From NCBI RefSeq assembly GCF_001580455.1, contig NZ_CP010951.1, forward strand, positions 2,170,001 to 2,234,000: a DNA stretch of 64,000 bases. Direction: 5' to 3'. Within the stretch, counting starts at the first letter, position 1; the number at the start of each line of letters is the position of its first letter. This DNA is from Ramlibacter tataouinensis (GTDB lineage Bacteria > Pseudomonadota > Gammaproteobacteria > Burkholderiales > Burkholderiaceae_C). The notes below the pieces were generated by a model. The model did no database searches. It saw only the letters and a list, made by a program, of their open reading frames with translations, and was not told where the DNA came from. A program made the position numbers and the translations under genes. Below are positions 8,918-16,947 of this stretch, piece by piece.

Positions 8918-10977
8918 TGGAGCTGGAAGACTTTCACGAAGATCTAATTGCAACTGTTCGTCTTCAGTCCGAGGCATCGAGTGATTTCGTCCGAGCATCC
9001 TTTGTGCGAGAGGTGGGAACTCGCCTAGCGGATGCCGAAGAATTCTCAGACTTCGAGCTCTGCCACTTCGAGGGAGTCGGCCTGAGGAATCGCCGATTGG
9101 CAGTCGATGGCTATGCCGTGGACGACGTAGACGGATCGCTGGCACTGGTTTGCGCCGAGTTCTTCAATGCGGACGGGGTCGTTGGATTCGGTGCCACCGA
9201 ATGCAGGCGAAGTTTCGGTGCCCTCAAAGCGTTTCTCGAGGACGCCCTAGCGGGTGCTCTCACGGATGGATCCATGGACGAATCCCATCCGGCTTTTGGA
9301 TTGGCAAGTGAAATTGTGCGTTTGCGAGATCAGACGTCGCGGTTCCGGTTTTACTTGATTAGCGACGGAAAACTCAGCACGCGAATTCAGGAGTGGCCTG
9401 AGGAGGAGCTTGCCGGAATACCGGTGGAGTTTCACATCTGGGACATTGAGCGTCTGTTTCGAGCACATGAATCTGTGAGCGGGCGAGATGCACTGGAAGT
9501 TGATTTCAGGGTCAACGGCCAATCCGGCGTCTCATGCGTGGCTGCCGGTCTGACCGATGGCGGATATCAAGCCTACCTTGGCATAGTCTCCGGCTTTGCT
9601 ATCGCGGCGCTCTATGAGAGGCACGGCAGTCGACTTTTGGAGGGAAATGTCCGCGCCTTCTTGAGCACCAAAGGCAAAGTGAATTCCGGTATTCAAACAA
9701 CAATTCGTGAGAAGCCCGAAATGTTCTTTGCATACAACAACGGTATTGCGGCGACGGCGGAGGCGATCACCCTTTCAGACGGAGTCTTGGTCAGTGCTAA
9801 GAATCTTCAAATAGTCAACGGCGGTCAGACGACAGCGTCGCTTGCTGCCGCTCTGCGAGAAGGCTTGGATCTAAGCAAAATTTGGGTGCCGATGAAGCTT
9901 TCCGTCCTTCACCCCGAGAAGGCAGGCGAAATGATCCCGCAGATAGCCCGTTTCGCCAACAGTCAAAACAAGGTCAGCGACGCGGACTTTTTTGCGAATC
10001 ATCCTTATCACATCAGGGTGGAAGATCTTTCGCGACGCAGTTGGACCCCTGTCAAACCAGGGAGCCAACACGGCAGCCATTGGTTCTACGAACGCGCGCG
10101 CGGGCAATATCTGAATGAACAGCTAGGTTTGACCAAAGCTCAGAAAGTCCAGTTTCAGTTGATGAATCCGAAGGCGCAGTTGCTAACGAAAACGGACGTT
10201 GCGAAGCTTGAGAATACTTGGCGAGGGTTGCCGCACAAGGTTAGCTTAGGTTCACAGAAGAATTTTCTGCAGTTCGCTGAATGGGTGTCAAGGGAATGGA
10301 ACTCCGGCAACGAGCAGTTTGATGAAGGCTACTTCCGCTACTTGGTGGCACTGGCGATTCTTTTCCGGCACACCGAGGCACTAGTTTCGAGGCAGGCGTG
10401 GTACCAAGGAGGGTATCGAGCGAACATTGTTACCTACGCATTGGCGAAGCTGCAATACACGGTCTTGAAGTTTGCCAAAGGGCGTAAAGTTGATCTTGAG
10501 AAAATCTGGAATCAGCAATCAGTTTCGAGCGAACTAAGTGCGCAGATCGAGTTAATCGCTTACTCTGTTTTTCAGGTACTGACCGATCCGTCCAGACCAA
10601 AAGATAACGTAACCGAGTGGGCCAAGTCGCCCACGTGTTGGGCCAAGGTGCAGGCGGTGGAGTTGCCGATGAACGACCTCATACTGACGCGTGCACCAGA
10701 CCCGGTGCTTGACCGCGCTATGCAGGATTTGGCGAACGGCGTACAGCCTCCGGGGTTCGGATTGTTTGCGCGCGCCTCGGTAATGTCGATTGACGGAACC
10801 GAATGGGCTCGGCTGCGCAAATGGGGGCTGCATCAGGGTCTACTGGAGGATCGAGAATCCTCGTTGCTTCATTCAGCGTCCCGGATTCCCAGATTTGCAC
10901 CCAGCGCCAAAGACTGTGAGCGAATATTGCGAATCAGGCATAAGTTGATTTCTAGCGGCTACGACGGACATGTGTGA
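8917..10977 (+). CDS. AIPR family protein (abortive infection phage resistance)
   Basis: This 686-residue protein shows the AIPR signatures FFAYNNGIAATA (about residues 269-280) and IVNGGQTTASL (about 300-310). Members were first linked to abortive infection in lactococci and recur at the end of MORC/Z1/DUF4420 operons. The biochemical activity is not settled; it may be an RNA- or DNA-directed effector or a recognition subunit. The ATG at 8917 sits in a TGATG overlap with the previous stop; a GTG at 8914 is possible. It is the last gene of the operon, followed by short dyad sequences. Length is typical and no damage is visible. Confidence 0.9.
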   Translation: MELEDFHEDLIATVRLQSEASSDFVRASFVREVGTRLADAEEFSDFELCHFEGVGLRNRRLAVDGYAVDDVDGSLALVCAEFFNADGVVGFGATECRRSFGALKAFLEDALAGALTDGSMDESHPAFGLASEIVRLRDQTSRFRFYLISDGKLSTRIQEWPEEELAGIPVEFHIWDIERLFRAHESVSGRDALEVDFRVNGQSGVSCVAAGLTDGGYQAYLGIVSGFAIAALYERHGSRLLEGNVRAFLSTKGKVNSGIQTTIREKPEMFFAYNNGIAATAEAITLSDGVLVSAKNLQIVNGGQTTASLAAALREGLDLSKIWVPMKLSVLHPEKAGEMIPQIARFANSQNKVSDADFFANHPYHIRVEDLSRRSWTPVKPGSQHGSHWFYERARGQYLNEQLGLTKAQKVQFQLMNPKAQLLTKTDVAKLENTWRGLPHKVSLGSQKNFLQFAEWVSREWNSGNEQFDEGYFRYLVALAILFRHTEALVSRQAWYQGGYRANIVTYALAKLQYTVLKFAKGRKVDLEKIWNQQSVSSELSAQIELIAYSVFQVLTDPSRPKDNVTEWAKSPTCWAKVQAVELPMNDLILTRAPDPVLDRAMQDLANGVQPPGFGLFARASVMSIDGTEWARLRKWGLHQGLLEDRESSLLHSASRIPRFAPSAKDCERILRIRHKLISSGYDGHV

Positions 10978-10986
10978 GCGCTACGC

Positions 10987-11031
10987 CTCACGCGTGAGCG
11001 CGCGAGTGTTTAGTGACTCACTCCTGTGAGT
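10987..11031. repeat. Two dyad sequences just after the defence operon
   Basis: A perfect palindrome CTCACGCGTGAG lies at 10987-10998, and an imperfect-length hairpin ACTCAC-TCCT-GTGAGT at 11016-11031. They are the only structure in the 200-bp gap after the AIPR gene. They could end transcription or mark the right edge of the island. There is no T-run, so an intrinsic terminator is not certain. Confidence 0.4.
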
Positions 11032-11177
11032 TGGGAATTTGCTCCGACAAACTGCAGCGCACTCAGTTCGAGCATGCAACAGACTCCAAAGTGGTGCCCC
11101 TGCAAGAACAATCGGGTCCTCGAAACCCTGCGGCAGGGTCGACGCTTCCCATGCGGCTTCGGCCACGTAAGCCGCGC

Positions 11178-11846
11178 TTAGTCCGGCGCCTGCCGCCTTC
11201 GATAGAGCTGCGCCGGTCTGTGTGCAGCGACTCGAAACTCGCCTTCGACCGGTTCCACGTAGTCACGCTCTGCTAAACGGCGGCGGAAGCTGGACTTGTC
11301 AAGCGCCCGGCCGAGGATAGCCTCGCACTCGCGCTGCAGCTCTGCCAGCGAAAACTGCACTGGCAGCAGTTCGAACGGGATATTGAGGTCCTGGATCTCG
11401 GCGCGGATGTCCGCCACGGCATCGCGGATGACACGCGCGTGGTCGAAGGCGAGCCGGCCGTCGGCGACGGCTGCATCGGCAGCCGACCAGCGCAGAGCCT
11501 CGATGCGCTTGCCCGGCACCGCTTCCAGCGACCCCGTGCGTGTCATCGCCCGATAGGCGATGCTCAGGGTCCAGGGCGCTCGCGGGTCCCTGAGCTTTCC
11601 CCCGGTCACCGTCTGCAGTCGCAGGTACGGCACCCGCGTGCCGATCCGCTCCTGGGCGACCCGTTGCACGGCGCTTTCCAGGTCGTCATCCAGATCGATG
11701 CGCAGCACCCCGCCGGGGAGCGCCCACTTTCCCTTCTCGGGGGCCTGCTCGCGACGGGCAAGCAGCACTTCCAGCCCTGTTTCAGAAAGACGGATCACGC
11801 ACAGCTCCACGCGCGTGAAGGGCATTGGGTAGGGCGTGGTGTTCAT
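11178..11846 (-). CDS. NrtR-like Nudix transcriptional regulator
   Basis: This 222-residue protein has an N-terminal Nudix fold (PGGVLRIDLDDDLE region) and a C-terminal winged-helix part (FSLAELQRECEAILGRALDKSSFRRRL). That layout matches the NrtR family, which represses NAD-metabolism genes and responds to ADP-ribose or related nucleotides. The Nudix box is degenerate: the usual REXXEE stretch reads QRVAQERIG, so hydrolase activity is probably lost, as in many NrtR regulators. The ATG at 11846 was chosen over an upstream in-frame ATG because the family starts there. It is divergent from the phosphoesterase gene, which it may control; the 284-bp spacer holds distant ACTTAG/CTAAGT arms (11865 and 11916). 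The target is inference. Confidence 0.75.
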   Translation of the reverse strand: MNTTPYPMPFTRVELCVIRLSETGLEVLLARREQAPEKGKWALPGGVLRIDLDDDLESAVQRVAQERIGTRVPYLRLQTVTGGKLRDPRAPWTLSIAYRAMTRTGSLEAVPGKRIEALRWSAADAAVADGRLAFDHARVIRDAVADIRAEIQDLNIPFELLPVQFSLAELQRECEAILGRALDKSSFRRRLAERDYVEPVEGEFRVAAHRPAQLYRRRQAPD

Positions 11847-12130
11847 TTTTCTGTCGCAGCGAAGACTTAGTTGCAGTTTACTCCGAACAGGCATACACTT
11901 CGTGGCATGGTGCTACTAAGTGCCATTTGGATGCCGGGCTCCGTACAAGTCTCGGCGCCGCGGCCGACAGGCCAGCGACCGGCGGTCCCGGCTTCGCAGC
12001 GGCAGACGGAACGGCCCCGTATACGGTCGGGCCCCCGGCGGTCACTCAATGGGTGGGGTCTCGAAAGAGACCGTTCTTTTATGCGTCCTACCCGGGCGCA
12101 TCGATGAACCAACCACTTAGGAGGATCTGC

Positions 12131-13054
12131 ATGAACTACGACGTGATCGGCGATATCCATGGGCACGCAGGAAAGCTGTCGGCCCTGCTGCGCAAACTCG
12201 GCTACCGCGAGCGCGCGGGCAGCTGGGTTCCTCCGGAAGGCGCCATGGCGATCTTCGTGGGCGACCTGATCGACCGCGGTCCGGACCAGCTGGCCACGCT
12301 TGACATTGTTCGGGGCATGGTCGACGGCGGACACGCCCGTTGCGTGATGGGCAACCACGAGTTCAATGCCATCGCCTATGCCACCCGGCGCCAGGGGACC
12401 GATGACTTCCTGCGGCCGCACAGCGACAAAAACAACAGGCAGCACGACGCCTTCCTGCGGGCCGTCGAGGGCGACTCGCGGAAATACCGCGAGCTCATTG
12501 ACTGGTTCCGCACGCTGCCGGTCGCGCTCGATCTCGGCGGGATCCGCGCGGTGCACGCGTGGTGGAACCTCGATTTCGTTAGGCGGGTGGATGAAGCGCG
12601 CGGCGGCAAGCCGCTGGACGACGCCTTCATGCACCAGGCATGCACCAAGGGCACAGAGCTCTACGCCGCGATGGATGGCCTCACCAAAGGGTGCGAGGTC
12701 GAGCTTCCTGGCGGGCACGACTTCGTCGACCACGACGGCACGACGCGGCACGAAGTCCGGGTGCGGTGGTGGATGGCTGAGCCCACCAGCTACCGTGACT
12801 ACGCCGCCATGGACAGTAAGCAGCAAGCGGCGCTGCCTGACCTGCCGGTCGAGGCGCAGCACCGGCTTGCCGCGATCGACGGCGCACCGGTCTTCGTCGG
12901 CCACTACTGGTTCGACGGTCCGCAGCGGCTGGACTCCACCCGCCTCGCCTGTGTCGACTACTCGGCCGCGAAGGAGGGCCAGCCGCTAGTGGCCTACCGC
13001 TGGCAGGGCGAGCCGGAGCTCACCGACAAGCACTTTGTCTCGGCCGGCGCTTGA
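12131..13054 (+). CDS. PPP-type metallophosphoesterase (Ap4A hydrolase / protein phosphatase-like)
   Basis: This 307-residue protein has the three metal-binding motifs of the family in order: GDIHGH (residues 7-12), GDLIDRG (about 44-50) and GNHE (about 74-77), with a later GHYW. It should hydrolyse phosphoester or dinucleoside polyphosphate bonds using two metal ions. The start at 12131 follows a clear ribosome site (AGGAGG, about 12119-12124); the longer open frame upstream looks non-coding. It is divergent from the Nudix regulator. The following small gene begins 29 bp later with its own strong ribosome site, so an operon is likely. The exact substrate is unknown. Confidence 0.88.
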   Translation: MNYDVIGDIHGHAGKLSALLRKLGYRERAGSWVPPEGAMAIFVGDLIDRGPDQLATLDIVRGMVDGGHARCVMGNHEFNAIAYATRRQGTDDFLRPHSDKNNRQHDAFLRAVEGDSRKYRELIDWFRTLPVALDLGGIRAVHAWWNLDFVRRVDEARGGKPLDDAFMHQACTKGTELYAAMDGLTKGCEVELPGGHDFVDHDGTTRHEVRVRWWMAEPTSYRDYAAMDSKQQAALPDLPVEAQHRLAAIDGAPVFVGHYWFDGPQRLDSTRLACVDYSAAKEGQPLVAYRWQGEPELTDKHFVSAGA

Positions 13055-13083
13055 GCCGGGCCGGTCACCACAAGGAGGTCATC

Positions 13084-13377
13084 ATGGGATTTCAGGTCAC
13101 CTACATCGACAACTTCAGTGCGCCCGGCGAAGGCGCCTCGTGGGCCGGTGGCAGCTTCGCCTCCTACGAGGAAGCCGTGGCGCACTGCAAGGGCGTTGTC
13201 GACTCTTTCCTCGAGCAGGAGCACAAGCCGGGCATGCGTTCGGAAGAACTGTGGGACCGGTATGCGATGTTCGGCGAGGACGCCACGGTGCGTTCCGGCA
13301 CCGGTGATCAGTTCAGCGGCTGGGACTACGCCAGGCACCGCTGTCAGGTGCTGTGTGGCGGGCGGGAGGCGGCATGA
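13084..13377 (+). CDS. Conserved hypothetical protein, 97 aa
   Basis: I do not recognise this protein. It is small and acidic, begins MGFQVTYIDNFS, and has a GGSFASYEEAVAHCKGVVDSFL helix-forming stretch. It looks cytosolic, with no signal or membrane segment. The start follows an excellent ribosome site (AAGGAGG, about 13072-13078). It overlaps the next gene by 4 bp (ATGA), so the two are probably translated together. The sequence and its neighbours give no function. Confidence 0.7.
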   Translation: MGFQVTYIDNFSAPGEGASWAGGSFASYEEAVAHCKGVVDSFLEQEHKPGMRSEELWDRYAMFGEDATVRSGTGDQFSGWDYARHRCQVLCGGREAA

Positions 13378-14270
13378 GCGAGGATGGGGAAGCCGAGAAG
13401 CTGCCGGCGCTGTCCTTCCGCTACGAGCCCGGCGGGCTCCAGGCGCGCTTCTATCACAGCACCGCCGACTACATCGAGCTGGACCTCCGAATGGGCGGGG
13501 AAACCACCTGGGTGCAGGCGGTGGAGGCGGGCACGGGCCGGTCCATCGGTGACGAGCACCGGGGGGCAAAACCGAGCGTCGAACACACGGTCTACTTCTC
13601 ATCGCTCTGGTGCGCCTTCCCGGCATTCATCCGGTTCCTCGAGGCAATCACCATCGGCGTGCAGGAGTGCGCCTTCTCGTGGGACCCGGAAGGTCCGTAC
13701 GGCCGGATGAAGTGGTATTCGTCGGGAGGCGCCGAAGGTTCGTTCCGGTTGCAGTGGAGCTCGGGAAAATACACGATCGACCAGTCCACACGCGTGCCCA
13801 CGCGCGACGTCGTGGAGACACTCTACACGGCCTTCAGGGCATTCGCGGAGTCTGACTATGAGCCGTTCCGCTATGAGACTCTGCCCGAGTGGGACGCCTA
13901 CTCGCTCATCTTGGCGGACGCAACCTTGGGTGACTTCGCGCGGGCCCTCGCCACGCTGTCGGCCGCCGAAGCAACCGCGGTGCTGATGCGAGCGGGTCAG
14001 GCGATGCACGATCGAGGTGGAGATGAACGCGTGCTGCCTGCACGGTGTCATTCCCTCGAGTGGTTCCTGCTGGCGCGGCACGACGCCAATGCAGGCGACT
14101 CAGAGCTGCCGGCGGCCTGGGACGAGTGGGGCGAAGCGCGGCGCAGGCACTATCTCGGCAGCCTCTGGGGACGCAGCACCCTGGGCTGCTGGAGTGGCTC
14201 GGATCTTCGGCGCCTGCGCTCGGCGCGGATCGAGGAGTGGCTGGCGCGCAAGAGTCCCAAGCGCCGGTGA
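13374..14270 (+). CDS. Hypothetical protein, 298 aa
   Basis: I do not recognise this protein. It is aromatic-rich and soluble, with an N-terminal half likely of beta type (FRYEPGGLQARFYHS, TVYFSSLWCAFPAFIRFLE) and a C-terminal half likely helical and rich in Trp and Arg. There is no signal peptide or membrane segment. It starts in an ATGA overlap with the 97-aa gene upstream, so the pair forms a unit downstream of the phosphoesterase. The style resembles immunity or toxin-partner proteins found in accessory regions, but that is only an impression. Confidence 0.65.
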   Translation: MSEDGEAEKLPALSFRYEPGGLQARFYHSTADYIELDLRMGGETTWVQAVEAGTGRSIGDEHRGAKPSVEHTVYFSSLWCAFPAFIRFLEAITIGVQECAFSWDPEGPYGRMKWYSSGGAEGSFRLQWSSGKYTIDQSTRVPTRDVVETLYTAFRAFAESDYEPFRYETLPEWDAYSLILADATLGDFARALATLSAAEATAVLMRAGQAMHDRGGDERVLPARCHSLEWFLLARHDANAGDSELPAAWDEWGEARRRHYLGSLWGRSTLGCWSGSDLRRLRSARIEEWLARKSPKRR

Positions 14271-14363
14271 AGCAGATGGCCTGCGGACACCGCTTGGCCA
14301 AAGCCTGGCTAGCCGAGCAGGCAACGCATGGCGGGGCGTTCCCGCTTCACAAGGATTCCCCCA

Positions 14364-14987
14364 ATGACGAACGAGAACAAGACGGACCTCTACATCGAGT
14401 TCCCGCGGAAAGAAGAAGCCCTGAAGCTGACCGGCAGGCAGATGGAACAACGGCTGGACACCTGCATTGCCATCCGCGACGAATCGAGCAAGACAGCCTG
14501 GTTCTGGCACCCGGGCCGCGACCTCAGCGCCGCCATTCACTGGTGGGTGCGCGAAGCGGGACCGCGGCTGATCGGCGATGTCATCCGTGTGCAGGACAGA
14601 TATGCCAAGTACCTGCACGATGAGTTCTTTTCCTGCGCTTTCTTCCCCGTCATCCTGATCGACGCCAACCGGATCAGCTCGCTGGTCCTCCCTTATATTT
14701 ATTGCGCGACCCTGGTGCCGTATTTCGCCAGACGCACCGCCACACCGGAGGGCCGCGACAGGGTGAGGGGCATGCCGAACAAGAAGGATGAGGCGGGGTT
14801 CATCAGGTATTTTCACGACGACCTGGTTGCCAAATGGCTCATCGCCGACATCGTCGCTGCGCGGTCGGATCCCGGGGAGTTCTTGAAGGACTTGCGGGTG
14901 GCCTACCAGGAAGCCGCCCGATCGTCCTTCCGCGGCTACTGGCTGAAGCACTACCTGGCCGACATCAATCGCAGATCCACGCCTTGA
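14364..14987 (+). CDS. Hypothetical protein, 207 aa
   Basis: I do not recognise this protein. It is predicted soluble, with conserved-looking aromatic motifs (KTAWFWHPGRD, AIHWWVREAGPRL) and one hydrophobic patch near residues 85-115. The start at 14364 is preceded by AAGGA (about 14351-14355). It sits 93 bp after the 298-aa gene on the same strand, within a run of unassigned genes. Codon use is high-GC like the host, so it is not clearly a recent arrival. Confidence 0.65.
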   Translation: MTNENKTDLYIEFPRKEEALKLTGRQMEQRLDTCIAIRDESSKTAWFWHPGRDLSAAIHWWVREAGPRLIGDVIRVQDRYAKYLHDEFFSCAFFPVILIDANRISSLVLPYIYCATLVPYFARRTATPEGRDRVRGMPNKKDEAGFIRYFHDDLVAKWLIADIVAARSDPGEFLKDLRVAYQEAARSSFRGYWLKHYLADINRRSTP

Positions 14988-15041
14988 GTCACGCGTTCAG
15001 CAAGCGCAAGAAGGCTGTTCCTCTCATTGCCGTGGATTGAA

Positions 15042-15668
15042 CTATTCATCTTCGCGCTCCGCCGACTCTTGCAGCCAGAGATCCATGCGCGACCGCACCA
15101 GCGACCCAAACTCGGGATAGAAGTCCGAGCTGGCCTCCAGCACAAATCCGTGCACGTCCTCGGGTGAGTCACGCCCGAGGTCAAAGTTCGACCCAAGGCA
15201 GCCTTTCAAATTCCACGCCCGCAAGAAGAATTCTGTGAGTCCGCCCAGTGACAAGGGCTGCAGGGACGTTCTTGAGCTGGGCTGTTCCAGCGTGTCGCCT
15301 CCATATTCATCGACCACGCGATAGAAAAGCCGGCCTTTCCCTTTCCGGACGTACACGCACGTCACATCCTGGGTGGTGGAGTTGATGGCGATCCTGGCGA
15401 TCTCGACCTCGCCACCCGCACGGTCCGGAAGATACTCGCCGCCCATGAGCTGCGGGTGAATCCATCCCCAAGCATTCCTCTCCTTGTCCGAGAGCTTCGG
15501 CTGCATCAAGCCTGGCGGCGCGGGCTCGCCTTCCGCAATGCTTTGCTCATAGAGCCGCTTGCGGCTTGCCCCCTTGATGCTCGAGGCCAGGTTCACGCCC
15601 AGATCCGACGCCCAGAAATAGGACCGCGGGCGGTAAGTCAGGTCGATGTCGCCGATGAAGTCTTTCAT
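15042..15668 (-). CDS. Hypothetical protein, 208 aa
   Basis: I do not recognise this protein. It begins MKDFIGDIDLTYRPRSYFWAS, is probably cytosolic, and ends in an acidic tail (ESAEREDE). The start at 15668 was preferred to an upstream in-frame ATG because CGGAGAT lies just before it and the upstream extension looks artificial. It is convergent with the 207-aa gene, 54 bp apart. Possible roles in a contact-dependent or phage-linked setting cannot be judged from sequence. Confidence 0.6.
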   Translation of the reverse strand: MKDFIGDIDLTYRPRSYFWASDLGVNLASSIKGASRKRLYEQSIAEGEPAPPGLMQPKLSDKERNAWGWIHPQLMGGEYLPDRAGGEVEIARIAINSTTQDVTCVYVRKGKGRLFYRVVDEYGGDTLEQPSSRTSLQPLSLGGLTEFFLRAWNLKGCLGSNFDLGRDSPEDVHGFVLEASSDFYPEFGSLVRSRMDLWLQESAEREDE

Positions 15669-16204
15669 CGTGATCTCCGGTTTAGCCGTTTTCTGCGACG
15701 CGCAGGGGTAGGCAATCAGGCAAATCACCCTGGCCCAATGCGCGCCTGCGCTGGTGGACCAAAACCAGCATCGAAAGAGGGGAAGAAAGCAGATGTCCGG
15801 CTTGGTTGCCAAAGTGGCCACATCCGCTTTCGCGATCCACCTTGCCCCGGGGGCAGGTTGGCTCGGGTTACCCCGACTCTCAATGCGCCTTGAAGTGTAC
15901 GTCGATGAACCTCAGGCGTCTACCCCTGTGACTTGCCGTTCTTCTCCGGGGGATCAGGCTTACCAGCGCGCGCCGATTTGCCGCCGCAGTTCGTCGATCT
16001 CCGTCTCGGACTGCGGCACCGCCCGAGTCGTCAAGTCGGGCGCGCCATTTCCTCCAGTTCCTCGAGTCCAAGTTTGGGGTCGTAAGTCGCCTGACGTTCA
16101 GCCGAATTTCCCGGTTGCTGCCGTCGAGTGGATACCAGCAGAATCTCCGCCATGGTCCCCTGTCGAATTCGTAGAGTTCTGCGAGGACCTGCGAAAGGAA
16201 GTCC
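15669..16204. other. 536-bp stretch with possible decayed minus-strand gene(s)
   Basis: No intact gene is convincing here. On the minus strand one frame from 16153 (MAEILLVSTRRQQPGN...) stops at 16031. A different frame then continues TTRAVPQSETEIDELRRQ to a stop at 15960, as if one gene had been split by a frameshift. A competing minus-strand frame (16206 to 15880) has better third-position G/C but no recognisable motif, and it overlaps the start of the next plus-strand gene. The stretch may be a decayed gene or fast-evolving accessory DNA. Confidence 0.3.
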
Positions 16205-16480
16205 ATGATCCATCCAGAACTCAAAGAACGATCCATCGAAAGCATCTGGCGCGCGTACCGAGATCAGGTGCTGCTTGCCGACGGCATGCCGCCCAGCAAG
16301 GTGCAACTGACGGAGGCACGCCGCGCGATTTACCTAGGCTGCTACGCGCTGCTGGTGATGATGCGCGATGACGTGTCCAACGAAACCGAAGAGGCTGGCA
16401 TGCGGATCATGCAGGGCATGGTGGAAGAGGCCACGCTGTTCGCAACCACGGCGTTGGCACAGGGGCGGGGTGGTGAGTGA
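16205..16480 (+). CDS. Small helical hypothetical protein, 91 aa
   Basis: I do not recognise this protein. It is predicted almost wholly helical (SIESIWRAYRDQVLLADG, VQLTEARRAIYLGCYALLVMM) and probably cytosolic, with the look of a small accessory or phage-related protein. A good ribosome site (AAAGGAAG) lies just upstream of the ATG at 16205. It is followed 38 bp later by the ArsC/Spx-like gene on the same strand. No function can be given. Confidence 0.6.
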   Translation: MIHPELKERSIESIWRAYRDQVLLADGMPPSKVQLTEARRAIYLGCYALLVMMRDDVSNETEEAGMRIMQGMVEEATLFATTALAQGRGGE

Positions 16481-16518
16481 TTAGTCTCAGCTCGCACAGC
16501 CACAGCTCAATGACTCCC

Positions 16519-16878
16519 ATGACGACAAACATCACTCTCTACGGCATTCCGAATTGCGATACCGTGAAGAAGGCGCGGCGCTGGCTGCAGCTGCGCGGCA
16601 TCGAGCATCGATTCGTCGACTTCAAGAAGCAGGCTCCCAGCGCCGCGCAACTCGAGCACTGGGCCGCCGACCTCGGCTGGGAGCGGCTGCTGAACCGGCA
16701 GGGCAGCACGTGGCGTGGACTCGACGCGCACCTGCGCGAAGGCGTCACCGATGCGAGCAGCGCCTGCAAGGTGATGCTGGCGCACCCGAGCACGATCAAA
16801 CGTCCGGTCGTCGAGGTCGGCGAGCGACGGATGGTGGGGTTTGATGAACAGGCTTTTGAAGACCTGCTTGCTCCGTGA
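16519..16878 (+). CDS. ArsC/Spx-family thioredoxin-fold protein (YffB-like)
   Basis: This 119-residue protein belongs to the arsenate reductase/Spx family, most like E. coli YffB. The single active-site cysteine is in GIPNCDTVKKARRWL near the N-terminus, followed by FKK, LLNRQGSTWR and the family block HPSTIKRPVV with its conserved Arg. The lack of a second cysteine in the loop argues against redox-switch Spx function; YffB relatives are thought to be glutathione-dependent thiol oxidoreductases. The start is uncertain: ATGs at 16510 and 16519 are both possible, and no clear ribosome site was found. Length fits the family. Confidence 0.88.
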   Translation: MTTNITLYGIPNCDTVKKARRWLQLRGIEHRFVDFKKQAPSAAQLEHWAADLGWERLLNRQGSTWRGLDAHLREGVTDASSACKVMLAHPSTIKRPVVEVGERRMVGFDEQAFEDLLAP

Positions 16879-16947
16879 TCCCGGCCGGTGTAGCGGCGTC
16901 GACCGCCGGCATAGCTTTCCTCTCGAAAGCAGCATGTCGCGAGTTCG

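Noticed and set aside
11865..11921. ACTTAG/CTAAGT arms as an NrtR operator
   Set aside because: The arms are short and 45 bp apart; they do not clearly match a known NrtR site, so only mentioned with the gene.
11825..12130. N-terminal extension of the phosphoesterase frame
   Set aside because: The family start and strong ribosome site are at 12131; the extension crosses the divergent promoter region.
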